DNA from: Sulfurimonas sp.
Lineage (GTDB): Bacteria > Campylobacterota > Campylobacteria > Campylobacterales > Sulfurimonadaceae
Assembly: GCF_028694605.1 (NCBI RefSeq)
Contig: NZ_JAQVKP010000001.1
Location: 1-64,000 of the forward strand
Reading direction: 5' to 3'
Length of the DNA stretch: 64,000 bases
This document shows, one piece after another, positions 7,394 to 16,666 of this stretch; the stretch's first letter is position 1; every line of letters starts with the position of its first letter. Below the pieces are notes generated by a model that saw nothing but the letters and a program-made list of their open reading frames with translations, had not been told where the DNA came from and searched no databases. A program made the translations under genes and the position numbers.

Positions 7394-7483
7394 TGGTGGA
7401 TAGGGAGGGATTTGAACCCTCGGTACGGTTACCCGTACGCATCCTTAGCAGGGATGTGGTATCGGCCACTCACCCACCTATCC
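7394..7483 (-). tRNA. tRNA-Ser (anticodon GCT)
   Basis: The minus strand folds as GGATAGG...CCTATCC acceptor stem with discriminator A and an encoded CCA (7394-7396). The anticodon loop CTGCTAA gives GCU, the T-arm shows GGTTCAAATCC, and the long variable arm is typical of tRNA-Ser. The 90-nt length fits. The adjacent integrase suggests its 3' end is the attachment site. A second copy of that 3' end was looked for by eye in the window and not found, so the distal att site probably lies to the left. Confidence 0.92.
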
Positions 7484-7611
7484 GTTTGGAGAATGCAATT
7501 ATAGTCATATATAAATAATATAAAGCTTAATAAAAAAATTTTGTAATCTGGACTTGCTTTTTATAAATAAAAATCATAAAATGCCGATAACATAGCTCTA
7601 AAACTTTTGTA

Positions 7612-8253
7612 TTGACTGGGAGGTGGCTACTGAAAACTTTATTGTTTTTGCTATTACCTTTTTTTCTTTTTGCTTCAAGCTATCCGGAGGTGGAGACGTT
7701 TCAGCTTGAAAAACTAGAAAATGGGTCGGACGCAACATCCAAAAACAGGGTTGTTGACTACTTTAAAACATTGGATACTCTTAAGCCTCTTCCCTTGGCG
7801 GAACGTCTTGTGAGAGTAAACTTCTATCTAAATCAGCTTCGTTCACTTCCTGATATTGTTAACTACAAGCAAAATGATTATTGGAGTACTCCAAAGGAAT
7901 TTTTGATTTGTGGGTACGGGGACTGTGAAGATTTCGCTATTATCAAGTATTTTACACTTTTAAAGCTCGGATTTGAAAAGGAGAAGCTCTTTCTTACCAC
8001 CTCAAAGGAGAAGTTTACAGGGCAATCTCATATGGTGCTGAGTTATTTTGAGTCCAAAGAGAAGCCGCCGCTCATACTTGACAATCTAAGTTATAAAGTT
8101 TTAGATTTGTCTCAGAGGGTGGATTTGGAGCCAAAAATATTTACAAATGAAGAGGGGAGTTACAAACTTGATGAGCACAACAACCTAAGCCGTATAGGTG
8201 ATGTGCCTCCTAAATTTAAAGAGCTTCTTCAAAGAGTGGCAAAAGAGGGTTAA
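7612..8253 (+). CDS. LapG-like transglutaminase-type cysteine peptidase (BTLCP)
   Basis: An N-terminal hydrophobic stretch (LLKTLLFLLLPFFLFASS) is a signal peptide. The body fits the bacterial transglutaminase-like cysteine peptidase family, with Cys in GYGDCEDFA, His in GQSHMVLSY and Asp in LILDNLS forming the triad. LapG members are periplasmic and cleave the N-terminus of large RTX-type adhesins to release biofilm, usually under c-di-GMP control. No adhesin or LapD gene is next to it here, but two diguanylate cyclases lie within 12 kb. The start is uncertain: TTG at 7612 precedes a GGGAGG motif that would fit a start slightly downstream. Confidence 0.75.
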   Translation: MTGRWLLKTLLFLLLPFFLFASSYPEVETFQLEKLENGSDATSKNRVVDYFKTLDTLKPLPLAERLVRVNFYLNQLRSLPDIVNYKQNDYWSTPKEFLICGYGDCEDFAIIKYFTLLKLGFEKEKLFLTTSKEKFTGQSHMVLSYFESKEKPPLILDNLSYKVLDLSQRVDLEPKIFTNEEGSYKLDEHNNLSRIGDVPPKFKELLQRVAKEG

Positions 8254-8933
8254 AGCGTTTGTAGAATTTTTTCAACGACCAAAGCAGGGGTGTCCGATTT
8301 GTAAATCGGGCGACCGACTACGATAAAATCGACATCCGCACTCTTTGCGTAAGCAACGTCTGCAACTCTTTGCTGATCTCCCGCATCCTCTCCAAAAGGG
8401 CGGATTCCCGGCGTTAGCGTCATAAAACTTTTATCTGTAACACTCTTTATAGATGCGCTCTCATAAGCAGAGCAGACAACCCCGTCAAGTCCACTCTCAT
8501 AAGCATCTCTTGCAAATTGGTCGGCTTTTTGTGCTATGGCGCTTCCATATACTTCATAAAACTCATCTTCATTAAAAGAGGTAAGAGCAGTAACAGCCAA
8601 AACGATAGGGCGGTTTTCATACTTTTGTAACCTACCCATAACCTCTTGCATGGCACGTTTTCCTGCACTTGCGTGGACGTTGAACATATCTATGCCAAGT
8701 CCCATGATAGACTCCGCCGCATCTGCCATTGTGTTTGGTATGTCATAAAGTTTTAAATCCAAAAATATCTTAAAATCCGGATTTATTTTTTTGATATCTT
8801 TTAAAAACTCTTCACCGTCACGGATGTAAGAACGAAGACCGACTTTTAGCCAGACAGGGTACTCTTTTATTTTATGGATTAAATCCAGATTTTCTTCTTT
8901 TGTAGGTAAATCAAGGGCGACACAAAGCTGCAT
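8250..8933 (-). CDS. pyrF: Orotidine 5'-phosphate decarboxylase
   Basis: The 227-residue TIM barrel begins MQLCVALDLPT and carries the catalytic lysine/aspartate signature DLKLYDIPNT with the phosphate loop near TPGIRPFGE and VVGRPIYKS, all expected for type 1 PyrF. It converts OMP to UMP in the last step of pyrimidine synthesis in the cytoplasm. Its 3' end overlaps the convergent LapG-like gene by 4 bp. Length is normal for the family. It is not in an obvious pyrimidine operon. Confidence 0.95.
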   Translation of the reverse strand: MQLCVALDLPTKEENLDLIHKIKEYPVWLKVGLRSYIRDGEEFLKDIKKINPDFKIFLDLKLYDIPNTMADAAESIMGLGIDMFNVHASAGKRAMQEVMGRLQKYENRPIVLAVTALTSFNEDEFYEVYGSAIAQKADQFARDAYESGLDGVVCSAYESASIKSVTDKSFMTLTPGIRPFGEDAGDQQRVADVAYAKSADVDFIVVGRPIYKSDTPALVVEKILQTL

Positions 8934-8985
8934 TTTTGGCTCTTTTTATTGGTATTGTAACATTTTTATAACTTGCAAATCGGGC

Positions 8986-9429
8986 TTAAGGTCTTGGTTT
9001 TGCTGCTTCTACATTGTAAATACGACCATCACGCTTAACAATTTTAATCCTCTCTCCAACACCAAAAGTAGTTCCAATGGAGACGACAACCACCTCTTCT
9101 TTGTTGTCAAGCATTACGGTTAACTCTTGTGCGTTTGACTTTGAAAGCTCATTACCAGCATACATTCCGATAAGTCCGCCTGCAAGTGTTGTCAAAACAG
9201 ATCCTCTGCCGCCACCCATAGTAGAACCAAGCACACCACCAGTAATACCACCCAGCAAGGCACCACCACCTTCACCTTTTACAACAACTGCGCGCGCATC
9301 CGTTATGACACCAGATTGGGTGGACATAACATACCTTGTTGCCGCCGCATCAACTTCTGGAGTTCCGCTTTGCACACAACCACCCAACATTACCATGCTT
9401 ACAAATGCTACTGCAACCAATGTTTTCAT
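8986..9429 (-). CDS. Glycine-zipper lipoprotein (SlyB / 17-kDa antigen type)
   Basis: The ORF track adds 11 residues, but the ATG at 9429 with GGAGTGGT upstream gives a proper lipoprotein signal MKTLVAVAFVSMVMLGGC with lipobox LGGC. The mature part contains a glycine zipper (GGGALLGGITGGVLGSTMGGG... GGLIGMYAGNEL) of the kind that inserts in membranes, followed by a C-terminal beta-rich domain of 50 residues. SlyB-like lipoproteins are outer-membrane components related to envelope stability. It stands alone, 79 bp from the nuclease-family gene upstream. Confidence 0.8.
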   Translation of the reverse strand: MKTLVAVAFVSMVMLGGCVQSGTPEVDAAATRYVMSTQSGVITDARAVVVKGEGGGALLGGITGGVLGSTMGGGRGSVLTTLAGGLIGMYAGNELSKSNAQELTVMLDNKEEVVVVSIGTTFGVGERIKIVKRDGRIYNVEAAKPRP

Positions 9430-9508
9430 ACCACTCCTTTTTTCTTGCAATTTTACCACCAAATATCAACACTTATTTAAATCGTTGTCAAAATTCAATG
9501 AAGAGCTT

Positions 9509-10519
9509 CTATTTTGCAACTCTAAATTGTGCTATGACTGCTAGATGGTCTGAATAGCCATTTCCTTTATGCTTCTTTACTTTGCCTTGAGATATTTCCC
9601 ATCTGTATGGTTTGTCTTTTTTGAAGAGGTACTCTTTTTCAAAAGGTGTTATGCTTTTGTGGGTGTAGGAGATGCCGCTTTCTTTTAAGAGGGTTGGAGA
9701 GACAAGGATGTTGTCTAAAACCTCTTTTTTTCCTTTAAATATATATGTGTATCTGTTTTCTTCCTCTGTGTCGTACCAAAGGTTGTAAAAGCTCTCTTTT
9801 GCAGCCGTTGTCTCTTTGGCTTCAAATCTTTGGTGGATTGTGCCTAGTATGTGGTTGATGCCTGTGATGCCATCGGTGTCGTTTAAATTTCTTTTTCGCT
9901 TAAATTTTTCAAACTCTTCATAGTCTGAGTTGAAGTCTCCCAGTACAATCATGTTTTTATCAAAACCTATCTCTTTTGCTCTTTTTATAAGCGCTTTTGC
10001 GGAGATGATGCGCTCGCTCTCTGCTCCTGATTTTGATTTCCAGTGGTTGATAAAGATGTAGAGTTCTTTGCCCTCTATCCTAAATTTGATCTCAAGAATG
10101 TTTCTGTGTTCCAGTGTTCTTGTGACAGCCAACTCTTGTGCGTAAACAAATGGGAGTTTGCTCAAAATAGCTACTTTGACAGTTGTGTTTTTTTTGTCTG
10201 CGATGGCGTAATGTTCATAGTAAAGTCCGCTCTGCTTGAGTGCAAAGCGCAAATCAAGGAGAGCTTGGAGCGACTCTACCTCTTGGAGTGCGATGATATC
10301 GGCGTTGATATCTTTGATGACTTGCGTGATATTTTTGAGTTTTATCTTGTAGGTTTGCTGATTCCACTCTGATGTGCCGTTTGGTACGTACTCATCATAT
10401 TCATTACCGCTTTTTTCCAAATCAAAGAGATTTTCTACATTGTAGGTTGCTATTTTCAAGGTGGTTTCTCCAAAAAGTTGTGCCAAAAAAAGGAGTGTTA
10501 ATAGTAAAAACTTTATCAT
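9509..10519 (-). CDS. Secreted endonuclease/exonuclease/phosphatase-family protein
   Basis: A short signal peptide (MIKFLLLTLLFLAQLFG) is followed by the EEP fold: TYNVENLFD, the metal-binding ALQEVES, the INHWKSKSG catalytic segment, VLGDFNSDY and the closing GYSDHLAV. These are the DNase I/sphingomyelinase-type active-site blocks. The substrate cannot be told from sequence; extracellular DNA or phosphoesters are candidates. Its ATG overlaps the stop of the M3 peptidase gene (ATGA), so the two are co-transcribed. Length 336 is typical. Confidence 0.85.
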   Translation of the reverse strand: MIKFLLLTLLFLAQLFGETTLKIATYNVENLFDLEKSGNEYDEYVPNGTSEWNQQTYKIKLKNITQVIKDINADIIALQEVESLQALLDLRFALKQSGLYYEHYAIADKKNTTVKVAILSKLPFVYAQELAVTRTLEHRNILEIKFRIEGKELYIFINHWKSKSGAESERIISAKALIKRAKEIGFDKNMIVLGDFNSDYEEFEKFKRKRNLNDTDGITGINHILGTIHQRFEAKETTAAKESFYNLWYDTEEENRYTYIFKGKKEVLDNILVSPTLLKESGISYTHKSITPFEKEYLFKKDKPYRWEISQGKVKKHKGNGYSDHLAVIAQFRVAK

Positions 10520-12459
10520 AGGATTCCATTTAGTTGAAGTAGAGCGTCCGGATTTGGCTCTCTACCCATAAGCTCTTGAAAAAATGCATCCATGCTCTTT
10601 GCTCCGCCGCCCCTTAAAACCGTATCAAGGTATCTTTGGGCTGTCGTTGAGCCAAATATGCCCTCGTTTACCACACCAAAAAAAGCATCGGCACTTAGCA
10701 CTTCCGCCCATTTGTAGCTGTAGTATCCCGCTGCATATCCGCCTGCAAAGATGTGTGAAAAGCCATGTTGAAACTTGTTGTACGCCGGTGGTTTTATAAG
10801 CGCACTCTCTTCTCTGATGGAGTTAAGAAGCGTTTGGATTTCGCTTGCCTGATGAAGTTTTGTATGAAGTTGAAAATCAAAGAGCGAAAATTCAAGCTGT
10901 CTTAGCATCGACATGGCAGAGAGAAAATTTTTGCTTCGTACGAGTTTTTCTATCATCTCTTGTGGCAGGATTTCGCCTGTTTTATAGTGTTTTGCAAAGA
11001 GTTGGAGTACTTTTGGCTCATAGGCAAAGTTTTCCAAAAACTGGGACGGAAACTCCACCGCATCCCACTCTACGCCATTTACACCGCTTACGCTGTTCTC
11101 ATCGACATGGCTTAGCATGTGGTGCAGAGCGTGTCCCATCTCATGAAAGAGGGTTACCACATCATCATGGCGTAAAAGGGACGGGCTTTTGCCCTTGGAT
11201 GGCGGGAAGTTGCACACTATGACGGCAGATGCCAACTGCTCTTTGCCTTTTTCGTCAAGGTGGTGCGACTGGAAGTTGTTCATCCATGCACCCCCTTGTT
11301 TGCCTTTTCTTGCTTCTAGGTCGAGGTAGAGTCTCGCCTTTAGAGCGTTATCGACAAAAACATCATAAGAGAGTGCTTTTTTATCCCATAACGCCTCCTC
11401 TTTTTTTTCAAATCTGATGCCAAAGAGCCTCTTTAAAAAGGTAAACATCCCCTCTAAAACACTTTTTTGTTCAAAGTATGGTCGGTACTCTTCCTCATCT
11501 ATATCGTATTTTGCTTTTTTGAGTATCTCGCTGTAATAGGCGGTGTCAAAACTTTGCAGCTCTCTTTGTGCAATCTCTTGGAGTTCTTGAAGCTCTCTTT
11601 TTGCTTGGTTTTGGGAGTTTGTCATCAACTTTTCTAAGAAAGAGAGAACGCTTTGTTCATCTTTTGCCATTTTGCTCGCAATAGAGTATGCGGCATAGCT
11701 CTCAAATCCCAAAAGGCGGCTCATCTCGTCTCTTAAACTTAGTATCTCGTCTATGATAGCCTCATTTTGCGGCGCTCTGGTGACATAGGCACGGTAGAGT
11801 TCTTCTCGAATCTGCTCATTTTTGCCATAGGTCATGTATGCCAGGTATGAAGGCATTTGGAGTGTGAATTTGTACTTTGTGATTCCGTCTTCTTTGAACT
11901 TTGCGCTCTGTAAATCGCTTGGCGGTATGCCCTCTACATCTTTTTCGTCGGTGATGATGTATTTGTAGTCGTTGGTTGCGTTGAGCAGATTTTGGCTAAA
12001 GTCGTTGGAGAGACTGCTTTTTTTTATGTTAATCTCTTGAAGCCTCTCTTTTGTTTTTTCATCCAGATGTGCGCCGCTAAGCTCAAAGCCCAAGATACTC
12101 AGCTCCAAAACTCTTCTTTGCTCTTGGTTTAGATGCTCATGTGCCAAAATCTTCTTGTATGCCTTGTATATCTCTATGTTTTGTGAGAGTTTGGTAGAGT
12201 ACTCGGTAATGATAGGAAGTGCTTTTGCATAGACTTTTTGCGTCTTTGCGCTGTTGTTGACAGAGTTGAGATGCGAAAGTTTGACAAAAAACTGCTCTAA
12301 ATGTTCGTCCATCAGCTCTAGTGGTTTGACAAAGTTTGCAAAGGTTTTCTCTTTTGTTTTTAAAAGTTTGCTTACTTTTTTGTTGTTTTTCTCAATTCTC
12401 TCGTTTAGTTCCTCTATAAAGCTATCTAAATCAATACTTAAATCTAAAAATTTACTCAT
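10516..12459 (-). CDS. prlC: M3-family metallopeptidase (oligopeptidase A type)
   Basis: The 647-residue protein has the zinc motif HEMGHALHH in the context TLFHEMGHALHHMLSH, and a downstream glutamate helix, as in thimet oligopeptidase-like M3 enzymes. The C-terminal segment FSHIFAGGYAAGYYSYKWAEVLSADAF is characteristic of the oligopeptidase A/Dcp group. It degrades cytoplasmic oligopeptides, including signal-peptide fragments in studied species. It starts one base into the stop of the DegP-like protease gene and overlaps the EEP-family gene at its end, so three or four genes form one operon. The symbol is by homology. Confidence 0.85.
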   Translation of the reverse strand: MSKFLDLSIDLDSFIEELNERIEKNNKKVSKLLKTKEKTFANFVKPLELMDEHLEQFFVKLSHLNSVNNSAKTQKVYAKALPIITEYSTKLSQNIEIYKAYKKILAHEHLNQEQRRVLELSILGFELSGAHLDEKTKERLQEINIKKSSLSNDFSQNLLNATNDYKYIITDEKDVEGIPPSDLQSAKFKEDGITKYKFTLQMPSYLAYMTYGKNEQIREELYRAYVTRAPQNEAIIDEILSLRDEMSRLLGFESYAAYSIASKMAKDEQSVLSFLEKLMTNSQNQAKRELQELQEIAQRELQSFDTAYYSEILKKAKYDIDEEEYRPYFEQKSVLEGMFTFLKRLFGIRFEKKEEALWDKKALSYDVFVDNALKARLYLDLEARKGKQGGAWMNNFQSHHLDEKGKEQLASAVIVCNFPPSKGKSPSLLRHDDVVTLFHEMGHALHHMLSHVDENSVSGVNGVEWDAVEFPSQFLENFAYEPKVLQLFAKHYKTGEILPQEMIEKLVRSKNFLSAMSMLRQLEFSLFDFQLHTKLHQASEIQTLLNSIREESALIKPPAYNKFQHGFSHIFAGGYAAGYYSYKWAEVLSADAFFGVVNEGIFGSTTAQRYLDTVLRGGGAKSMDAFFQELMGREPNPDALLQLNGIL

Positions 12460-13550
12460 TATTCATCCTCTTTGTCTCGTTTTTGTTTTGTGGCATTGAA
12501 TTTTTTTATCAAAATATCATCATAGCTGTCCGCATACTTAAAAAGCCTCTCAAGTGCAATTTTACCCTCTTTAAGTGTCAATGACGAATCCGGGATAAGG
12601 TAGGAGAGGTAGATAAAATTTTCATTGATGGAGAAGTGCAGATATGAGAACTTTTGGTTTTCGTCAAGCAGATAGTCATAGAGTTTTTCTATGTTCTCCT
12701 GCGGGATAACGCAAAGTTTGGAGTCCGCTATGATAATGCCGTTGTCATAGTAGTTTATCTCAATGCGTGCGGTGTTATAGTCCACTCTCCATGAAGCCTG
12801 CGAGCGTCTGGCAAGTGTGACGTTGACATCAAGCAAAGCCAAAATCTCTTCAAGCAGTTTCGTACTTCCCGTGGGTTTATACCCTTTTCTTCTGAGTTTT
12901 GCGACTTCAAGTTTTATGCCGCATCTTGGGCAGTAGTCCTCTTTTATCTCTATTTCATCGATAAGATTTTTGCATGAAGGACATTTGAGAACATTTTTGA
13001 TGTTGAAATTTTTGTAGCTCTTAAGAGCCTCGTCCACGTAAAAGTATGGAAGCGCAAAACCTAAGTTGTTGGAGTCTTGGATGATAAATGTGTTCACGCC
13101 TACCACCTCACCGTCTATACTCAACAGAGGTCCGCCGCTGTTTCCGGGGTTGATGGCGGCGTCAAGCTGTACATACTCAAGCTCTCCGTAAATCCTTGAA
13201 GCTTTGGAGACGATGCCCTCGGTAGCACTGTAGTTTAGCCCGTATGGGTGTCCGATAGCGATAACGGTATCGCCGTTTTGAATCGTTTTTTGCGAGAGTT
13301 GCAGTGGATTTTGCGGTGTCTCAAACGAAGATGTTATAAATGCAAGGTCAAAATATGCATCGTCATAAACCACCTCCGCAATAGAGCGTTTTATAGTTTT
13401 TGAGCTGATAACAACCTCTTTGAGACCTGCGACGACATGGGAGTTTGTGACGATTAAATCACCCAAGATAAACCCTGTACCGCTTCCATACGGGGTCATG
13501 ATTTGGATAATGTTTTCGATATAGCGTTCAAGTACGATTTGTGTATTCAC
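12459..13550 (-). CDS. Cytoplasmic-looking trypsin-like protease with zinc ribbon and C-terminal YbjN-like domain
   Basis: Residues 10-180 form a DegP/trypsin-type domain with His in TNSHVVAG, Asp in YFDLAFI and Ser in NPGNSGGPL. Then comes a zinc ribbon (CPSCKNL... CPRCG), and residues 235-350 look like a YbjN/secretion-chaperone-like fold. There is no signal peptide and no PDZ domain, unlike ordinary DegP/HtrA. The start is GTG at 13550. It follows the 437-aa unknown gene by 2 bp, suggesting that the two proteins act together. The substrate is unknown. The protease domain is certain; the C-terminal domain assignment is tentative. Confidence 0.75.
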   Translation of the reverse strand: MNTQIVLERYIENIIQIMTPYGSGTGFILGDLIVTNSHVVAGLKEVVISSKTIKRSIAEVVYDDAYFDLAFITSSFETPQNPLQLSQKTIQNGDTVIAIGHPYGLNYSATEGIVSKASRIYGELEYVQLDAAINPGNSGGPLLSIDGEVVGVNTFIIQDSNNLGFALPYFYVDEALKSYKNFNIKNVLKCPSCKNLIDEIEIKEDYCPRCGIKLEVAKLRRKGYKPTGSTKLLEEILALLDVNVTLARRSQASWRVDYNTARIEINYYDNGIIIADSKLCVIPQENIEKLYDYLLDENQKFSYLHFSINENFIYLSYLIPDSSLTLKEGKIALERLFKYADSYDDILIKKFNATKQKRDKEDE

Positions 13551-13552
13551 GG

Positions 13553-14866
13553 CTAAATATCCTCGTAGTTGAGATTTTTGAGTTGGAGATAAAAGCTGTT
13601 GTTAAACTCGCTCAGTGAGGTGAAATTGAGTTTGTCTCCAAAGGGTTTGAGCATTTTAAAGCGGCTTTGATAAGGGGTGATAATGCTCTCAATCTTAGAG
13701 ATGATAGCTTTTTTTGCAAAGGTTGCATTTTGTGCGTCATAGAGCGTAGTGTAGCCCAGAGCTTTAAAAAAAGCGGGATTTTGAACCTCTACAAGAGTGT
13801 GCAGCAGCTCCCTTGTAACGGGATGCAGTCCGTAGTTGTAGAGCAGATACATAGCGACATATTTGTACATGGTCGGGATGATTTGGTTGTAGCGGTTGCT
13901 TTTGTACCACCGCACTTTTGCAAGGGACTCTGTTATAAAAATATCTATCTCTTCATGAGAGGCTTTTTCTGTCGGGTTGAAGGTGTATTTGGCATTGTAA
14001 AAATTTGTCTTAAACTTATCAAAACTCATCTCTTGAAGTTCGGCGATGTACTCTCTTAGCTCGTCGTTTTTTGCCTCTACCGTTAGGTTCTCATCGCTAA
14101 AATAGTCTTGGATTTTTTTGGTTGATTTTTTAAAGATAGAAAATTTCGGCACCAAAAGATAATCAATTTTAAAAAGAAGATAGAGTAGCAAAAATGATTG
14201 CATCCCCGCATTGTCGTTTGATGGAAGCGATGAGATTTTGGCATTTACCTCATCTATCCACTCGTGCATAAAACGGTACTTCAAGGAGAGTTCCTCTTCA
14301 TCCAAAGAAGAAATATGGGCGATATCCTCAAGAGCAATATCCGCAAACTCGCTTTTGACATACTCTTTGTCATAGTCGGCGTTGAGTGCAATCTCTCTAA
14401 GAGGAAAAAAGAGTTTTTGCGGACTCATGGTGATGTTGTCCATTGAGAGTTTAAGCTTGATATGCTCTTCATCGCTAAAGTAGTAGCAGTAGGTAAACTG
14501 GTAGTTCCTCTCCAAAATAAGGCGTTTAAGTGCGACATTTGCAGAGCTTTTTTTAACAAGAATCGCTTCTGCATGAAGATTTTCTTTGGTTATCGTACCT
14601 TTGATTTTCGCACTGCCTTGGTAGAGTTTAAAGTGGAGTTTTTCATCCTCTTTTTGAATGATGATGTTCTCATTTGCATACCCGTTTGAGTAGTTCTGAA
14701 GTGATTGTAGGAAGTACTCGTATGCAGCGAGGATTTTTTTGGACTCAAACGCCTCATACGATTTGTTGAAAAGCTCCTCTTCGTCTTCTGCAAGATTTGC
14801 ATTTGTGCCTCGTCCAAAAGCGTGTTTTAACTCTGTTTTTATCTCAAAAAAATCTAACCAGCCCAT
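13553..14866 (-). CDS. Unknown protein paired with the trypsin-like protease, 437 aa
   Basis: No signal peptide, membrane helix or known motif is seen. Residues 30-60 (ELFNKSYEAFESKKILAAYEY) resemble a single TPR-like helix pair, the next 80 residues alternate beta strands like a small chaperone-type domain, and the C-terminal half is helical with many aromatic residues. It is the first gene of an operon with the zinc-ribbon protease (2-bp gap), the M3 peptidase and the EEP-family gene. A role as adaptor or substrate recogniser for the protease is an inference from this linkage only. Confidence 0.6.
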   Translation of the reverse strand: MGWLDFFEIKTELKHAFGRGTNANLAEDEEELFNKSYEAFESKKILAAYEYFLQSLQNYSNGYANENIIIQKEDEKLHFKLYQGSAKIKGTITKENLHAEAILVKKSSANVALKRLILERNYQFTYCYYFSDEEHIKLKLSMDNITMSPQKLFFPLREIALNADYDKEYVKSEFADIALEDIAHISSLDEEELSLKYRFMHEWIDEVNAKISSLPSNDNAGMQSFLLLYLLFKIDYLLVPKFSIFKKSTKKIQDYFSDENLTVEAKNDELREYIAELQEMSFDKFKTNFYNAKYTFNPTEKASHEEIDIFITESLAKVRWYKSNRYNQIIPTMYKYVAMYLLYNYGLHPVTRELLHTLVEVQNPAFFKALGYTTLYDAQNATFAKKAIISKIESIITPYQSRFKMLKPFGDKLNFTSLSEFNNSFYLQLKNLNYEDI

Positions 14867-15039
14867 GTTCCCTCTTATAAAAAATAGTATTATAACCGAC
14901 CTTTGTTACAAAGGGTTTGGTACAAGACCTCTTTTTTGATAAGTTTGAAAATAGAATATTTTTTTAAGATTAGAAATTGTAATATTGAAACATTGTTGTT
15001 TTAGATGAATATTATTTTATCAAAGCGGAGGGTAGGTAT

Positions 15040-16581
15040 ATGCAAAGCTTGTATCAAGAAAAAAAAGCAAGAAGCTTCTACTTTTTTCTGCTTATTACTG
15101 CCGTGCCTATCATCGGTGTCATAATCATCTTCTCTTTTATGCATATCCATATCAGAAACAATATAGAGTTTGTATCGCATGAATTAAGAGGTCTTGAGAT
15201 AGTATCTCAGATACAAAAAAGTGTTTTAGATATACAAAAAATGAGAGGTCTGGTCTGTATAGACTGTCCAAGCAAAGAGACGCTAGGGAAGATAGAGACG
15301 CTTCAAGACGTTATCGTAAAGGATATGGAAGCCTTGCAAGTTGCCACTATCGCATTAAATGGGGATACACCTCTAAAAAAAGAACTTTTGGCGTTTGTAT
15401 ATTTTGTAAATACAAGCAAGTTTGAGTATCTCAACTTTGAAGAATTTACTGATATAGTAGATAGTTTTATGTCATTTTCAAATTATATCTCCTATCACTG
15501 CAAGCTTATACTGGAGCCTGATTTGAACAGATATCTTTTAGTGGAAAATATTGTCTCTCTGTTTCCTTCGCTAATCGAGTATAACGGACAAATCAGAGCA
15601 GTTGCGTCAAGCACAAAAAAGGGCAGCATCGCTTCTGTACAAAAGCAGCATATATCTATACAGTTAAGCAAGATTCAAGATAAGATGCAAAAGATAGAGT
15701 TTAACCTCTACATACTGCAAAAAACACTCAACAGTCCCGAGTTGGAAACGACCTATAAAAATATGAAAAAGGCTCAGAAAAACATAGAGGAATTTGCAAA
15801 AAATGAGTTGCTGGCAGCCGATGGGGTATCTGTTGAACCAAACGGGATATATGTGCAGATGACTCAAAATGTGGATTTTATAGTAGCTTTGTACGATATG
15901 AACCGTAAGATTTTGAAAAGTGATTTGGATAAAGAACTAAAAGAAAACAGCCTATATCTTTTTTATATATCTTCATTCGGGCTTATTTGTGTTGTGTTTG
16001 TCATTTTTATAAATAGAAAATTTTATTTGAAAAATAAAAAATATATAGATAAAATAGAGGAGCTGACCGTAACAGACGCTATGACGGCGTTATACAACAG
16101 AAGGCATTTTGATGAGGTGTTTGAAAAGAGCTTAAAAATCCAACAGCGGACAGGGCAGACACTTATTTTTATCATTTTTGACATTGACTTTTTTAAACAG
16201 TACAATGACACTTACGGGCACCAAGCGGGCGATGTTGCTATAAAGGCAGTCGCACAAAGTGCAAAAGAATCCCTCAGACGAGCGGGCGATATGGCTTTTA
16301 GGCTTGGGGGAGAGGAGTTTGGCATCTTGTGTGTGGGCATGAGCGAATCAGAAGCACTCTTGTTTGCAAACAATATAAGAGAAAAGATAGAAAGCAAAAA
16401 AATTGAACACAAGAGTAGTTATGTTAGCCGCTACTTGACCGTCTCAATGGGTGTTATAGTTGTTGAATCCGGGATGGTGAGTAGCACAAGCGAGATATAC
16501 AAACATGCTGATGATGCTCTTTATTTGGCAAAAGAGAGTGGACGTAACCAAGCTGTGTTTCATGATGCAAAAGCTTTTTAG
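15040..16581 (+). CDS. Membrane diguanylate cyclase with all-helical periplasmic sensor
   Basis: A TM helix (residues 14-36) leads into a 270-residue helical periplasmic domain starting with EIVSQIQKSVLDIQKMRGL, similar to NIT or four-helix sensor domains, and it contains a CIDCPS cysteine pair. A second TM (about 303-323) leads into a GGDEF domain with intact active site RLGGEEFG and an RAGD inhibitory site five residues upstream. It should make c-di-GMP from two GTP in response to a periplasmic signal, with product feedback. A GGAGGG ribosome site precedes the ATG. The FNT channel gene follows but has its own promoter. Confidence 0.85.
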   Translation: MQSLYQEKKARSFYFFLLITAVPIIGVIIIFSFMHIHIRNNIEFVSHELRGLEIVSQIQKSVLDIQKMRGLVCIDCPSKETLGKIETLQDVIVKDMEALQVATIALNGDTPLKKELLAFVYFVNTSKFEYLNFEEFTDIVDSFMSFSNYISYHCKLILEPDLNRYLLVENIVSLFPSLIEYNGQIRAVASSTKKGSIASVQKQHISIQLSKIQDKMQKIEFNLYILQKTLNSPELETTYKNMKKAQKNIEEFAKNELLAADGVSVEPNGIYVQMTQNVDFIVALYDMNRKILKSDLDKELKENSLYLFYISSFGLICVVFVIFINRKFYLKNKKYIDKIEELTVTDAMTALYNRRHFDEVFEKSLKIQQRTGQTLIFIIFDIDFFKQYNDTYGHQAGDVAIKAVAQSAKESLRRAGDMAFRLGGEEFGILCVGMSESEALLFANNIREKIESKKIEHKSSYVSRYLTVSMGVIVVESGMVSSTSEIYKHADDALYLAKESGRNQAVFHDAKAF

Positions 16582-16639
16582 AAATTGTCTAAAATCTGTC
16601 ATTTTGTTCGTTTTGTAAAGAAGTTTTTCAATTTTTATG

Positions 16640-16664
16640 ATACTGTATAAAATTTATACAGTAT
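16640..16664. promoter_or_regulatory. 25-bp operator-like palindrome upstream of the FNT channel
   Basis: ATACTGTATAAA, one central A, then its exact reverse complement gives a 25-bp inverted repeat without mismatch. It ends 2 bp before a -35 box. It is too AT-rich and lacks a T-run for a good terminator, so an activator or repressor site is more likely. The regulator is not identified. Confidence 0.6.
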
Positions 16665-16666
16665 AG

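Noticed and set aside
1-7400. Second copy of the tRNA-Ser 3' end as distal att site
   Set aside because: Looked for by eye left of the integrase and not found; it probably lies outside the window.
9077-9557. 155-aa and 73-aa plus-strand ORFs
   Set aside because: Antisense of the glycine-zipper lipoprotein gene; Pro/Ser/Thr-rich shadow translation.
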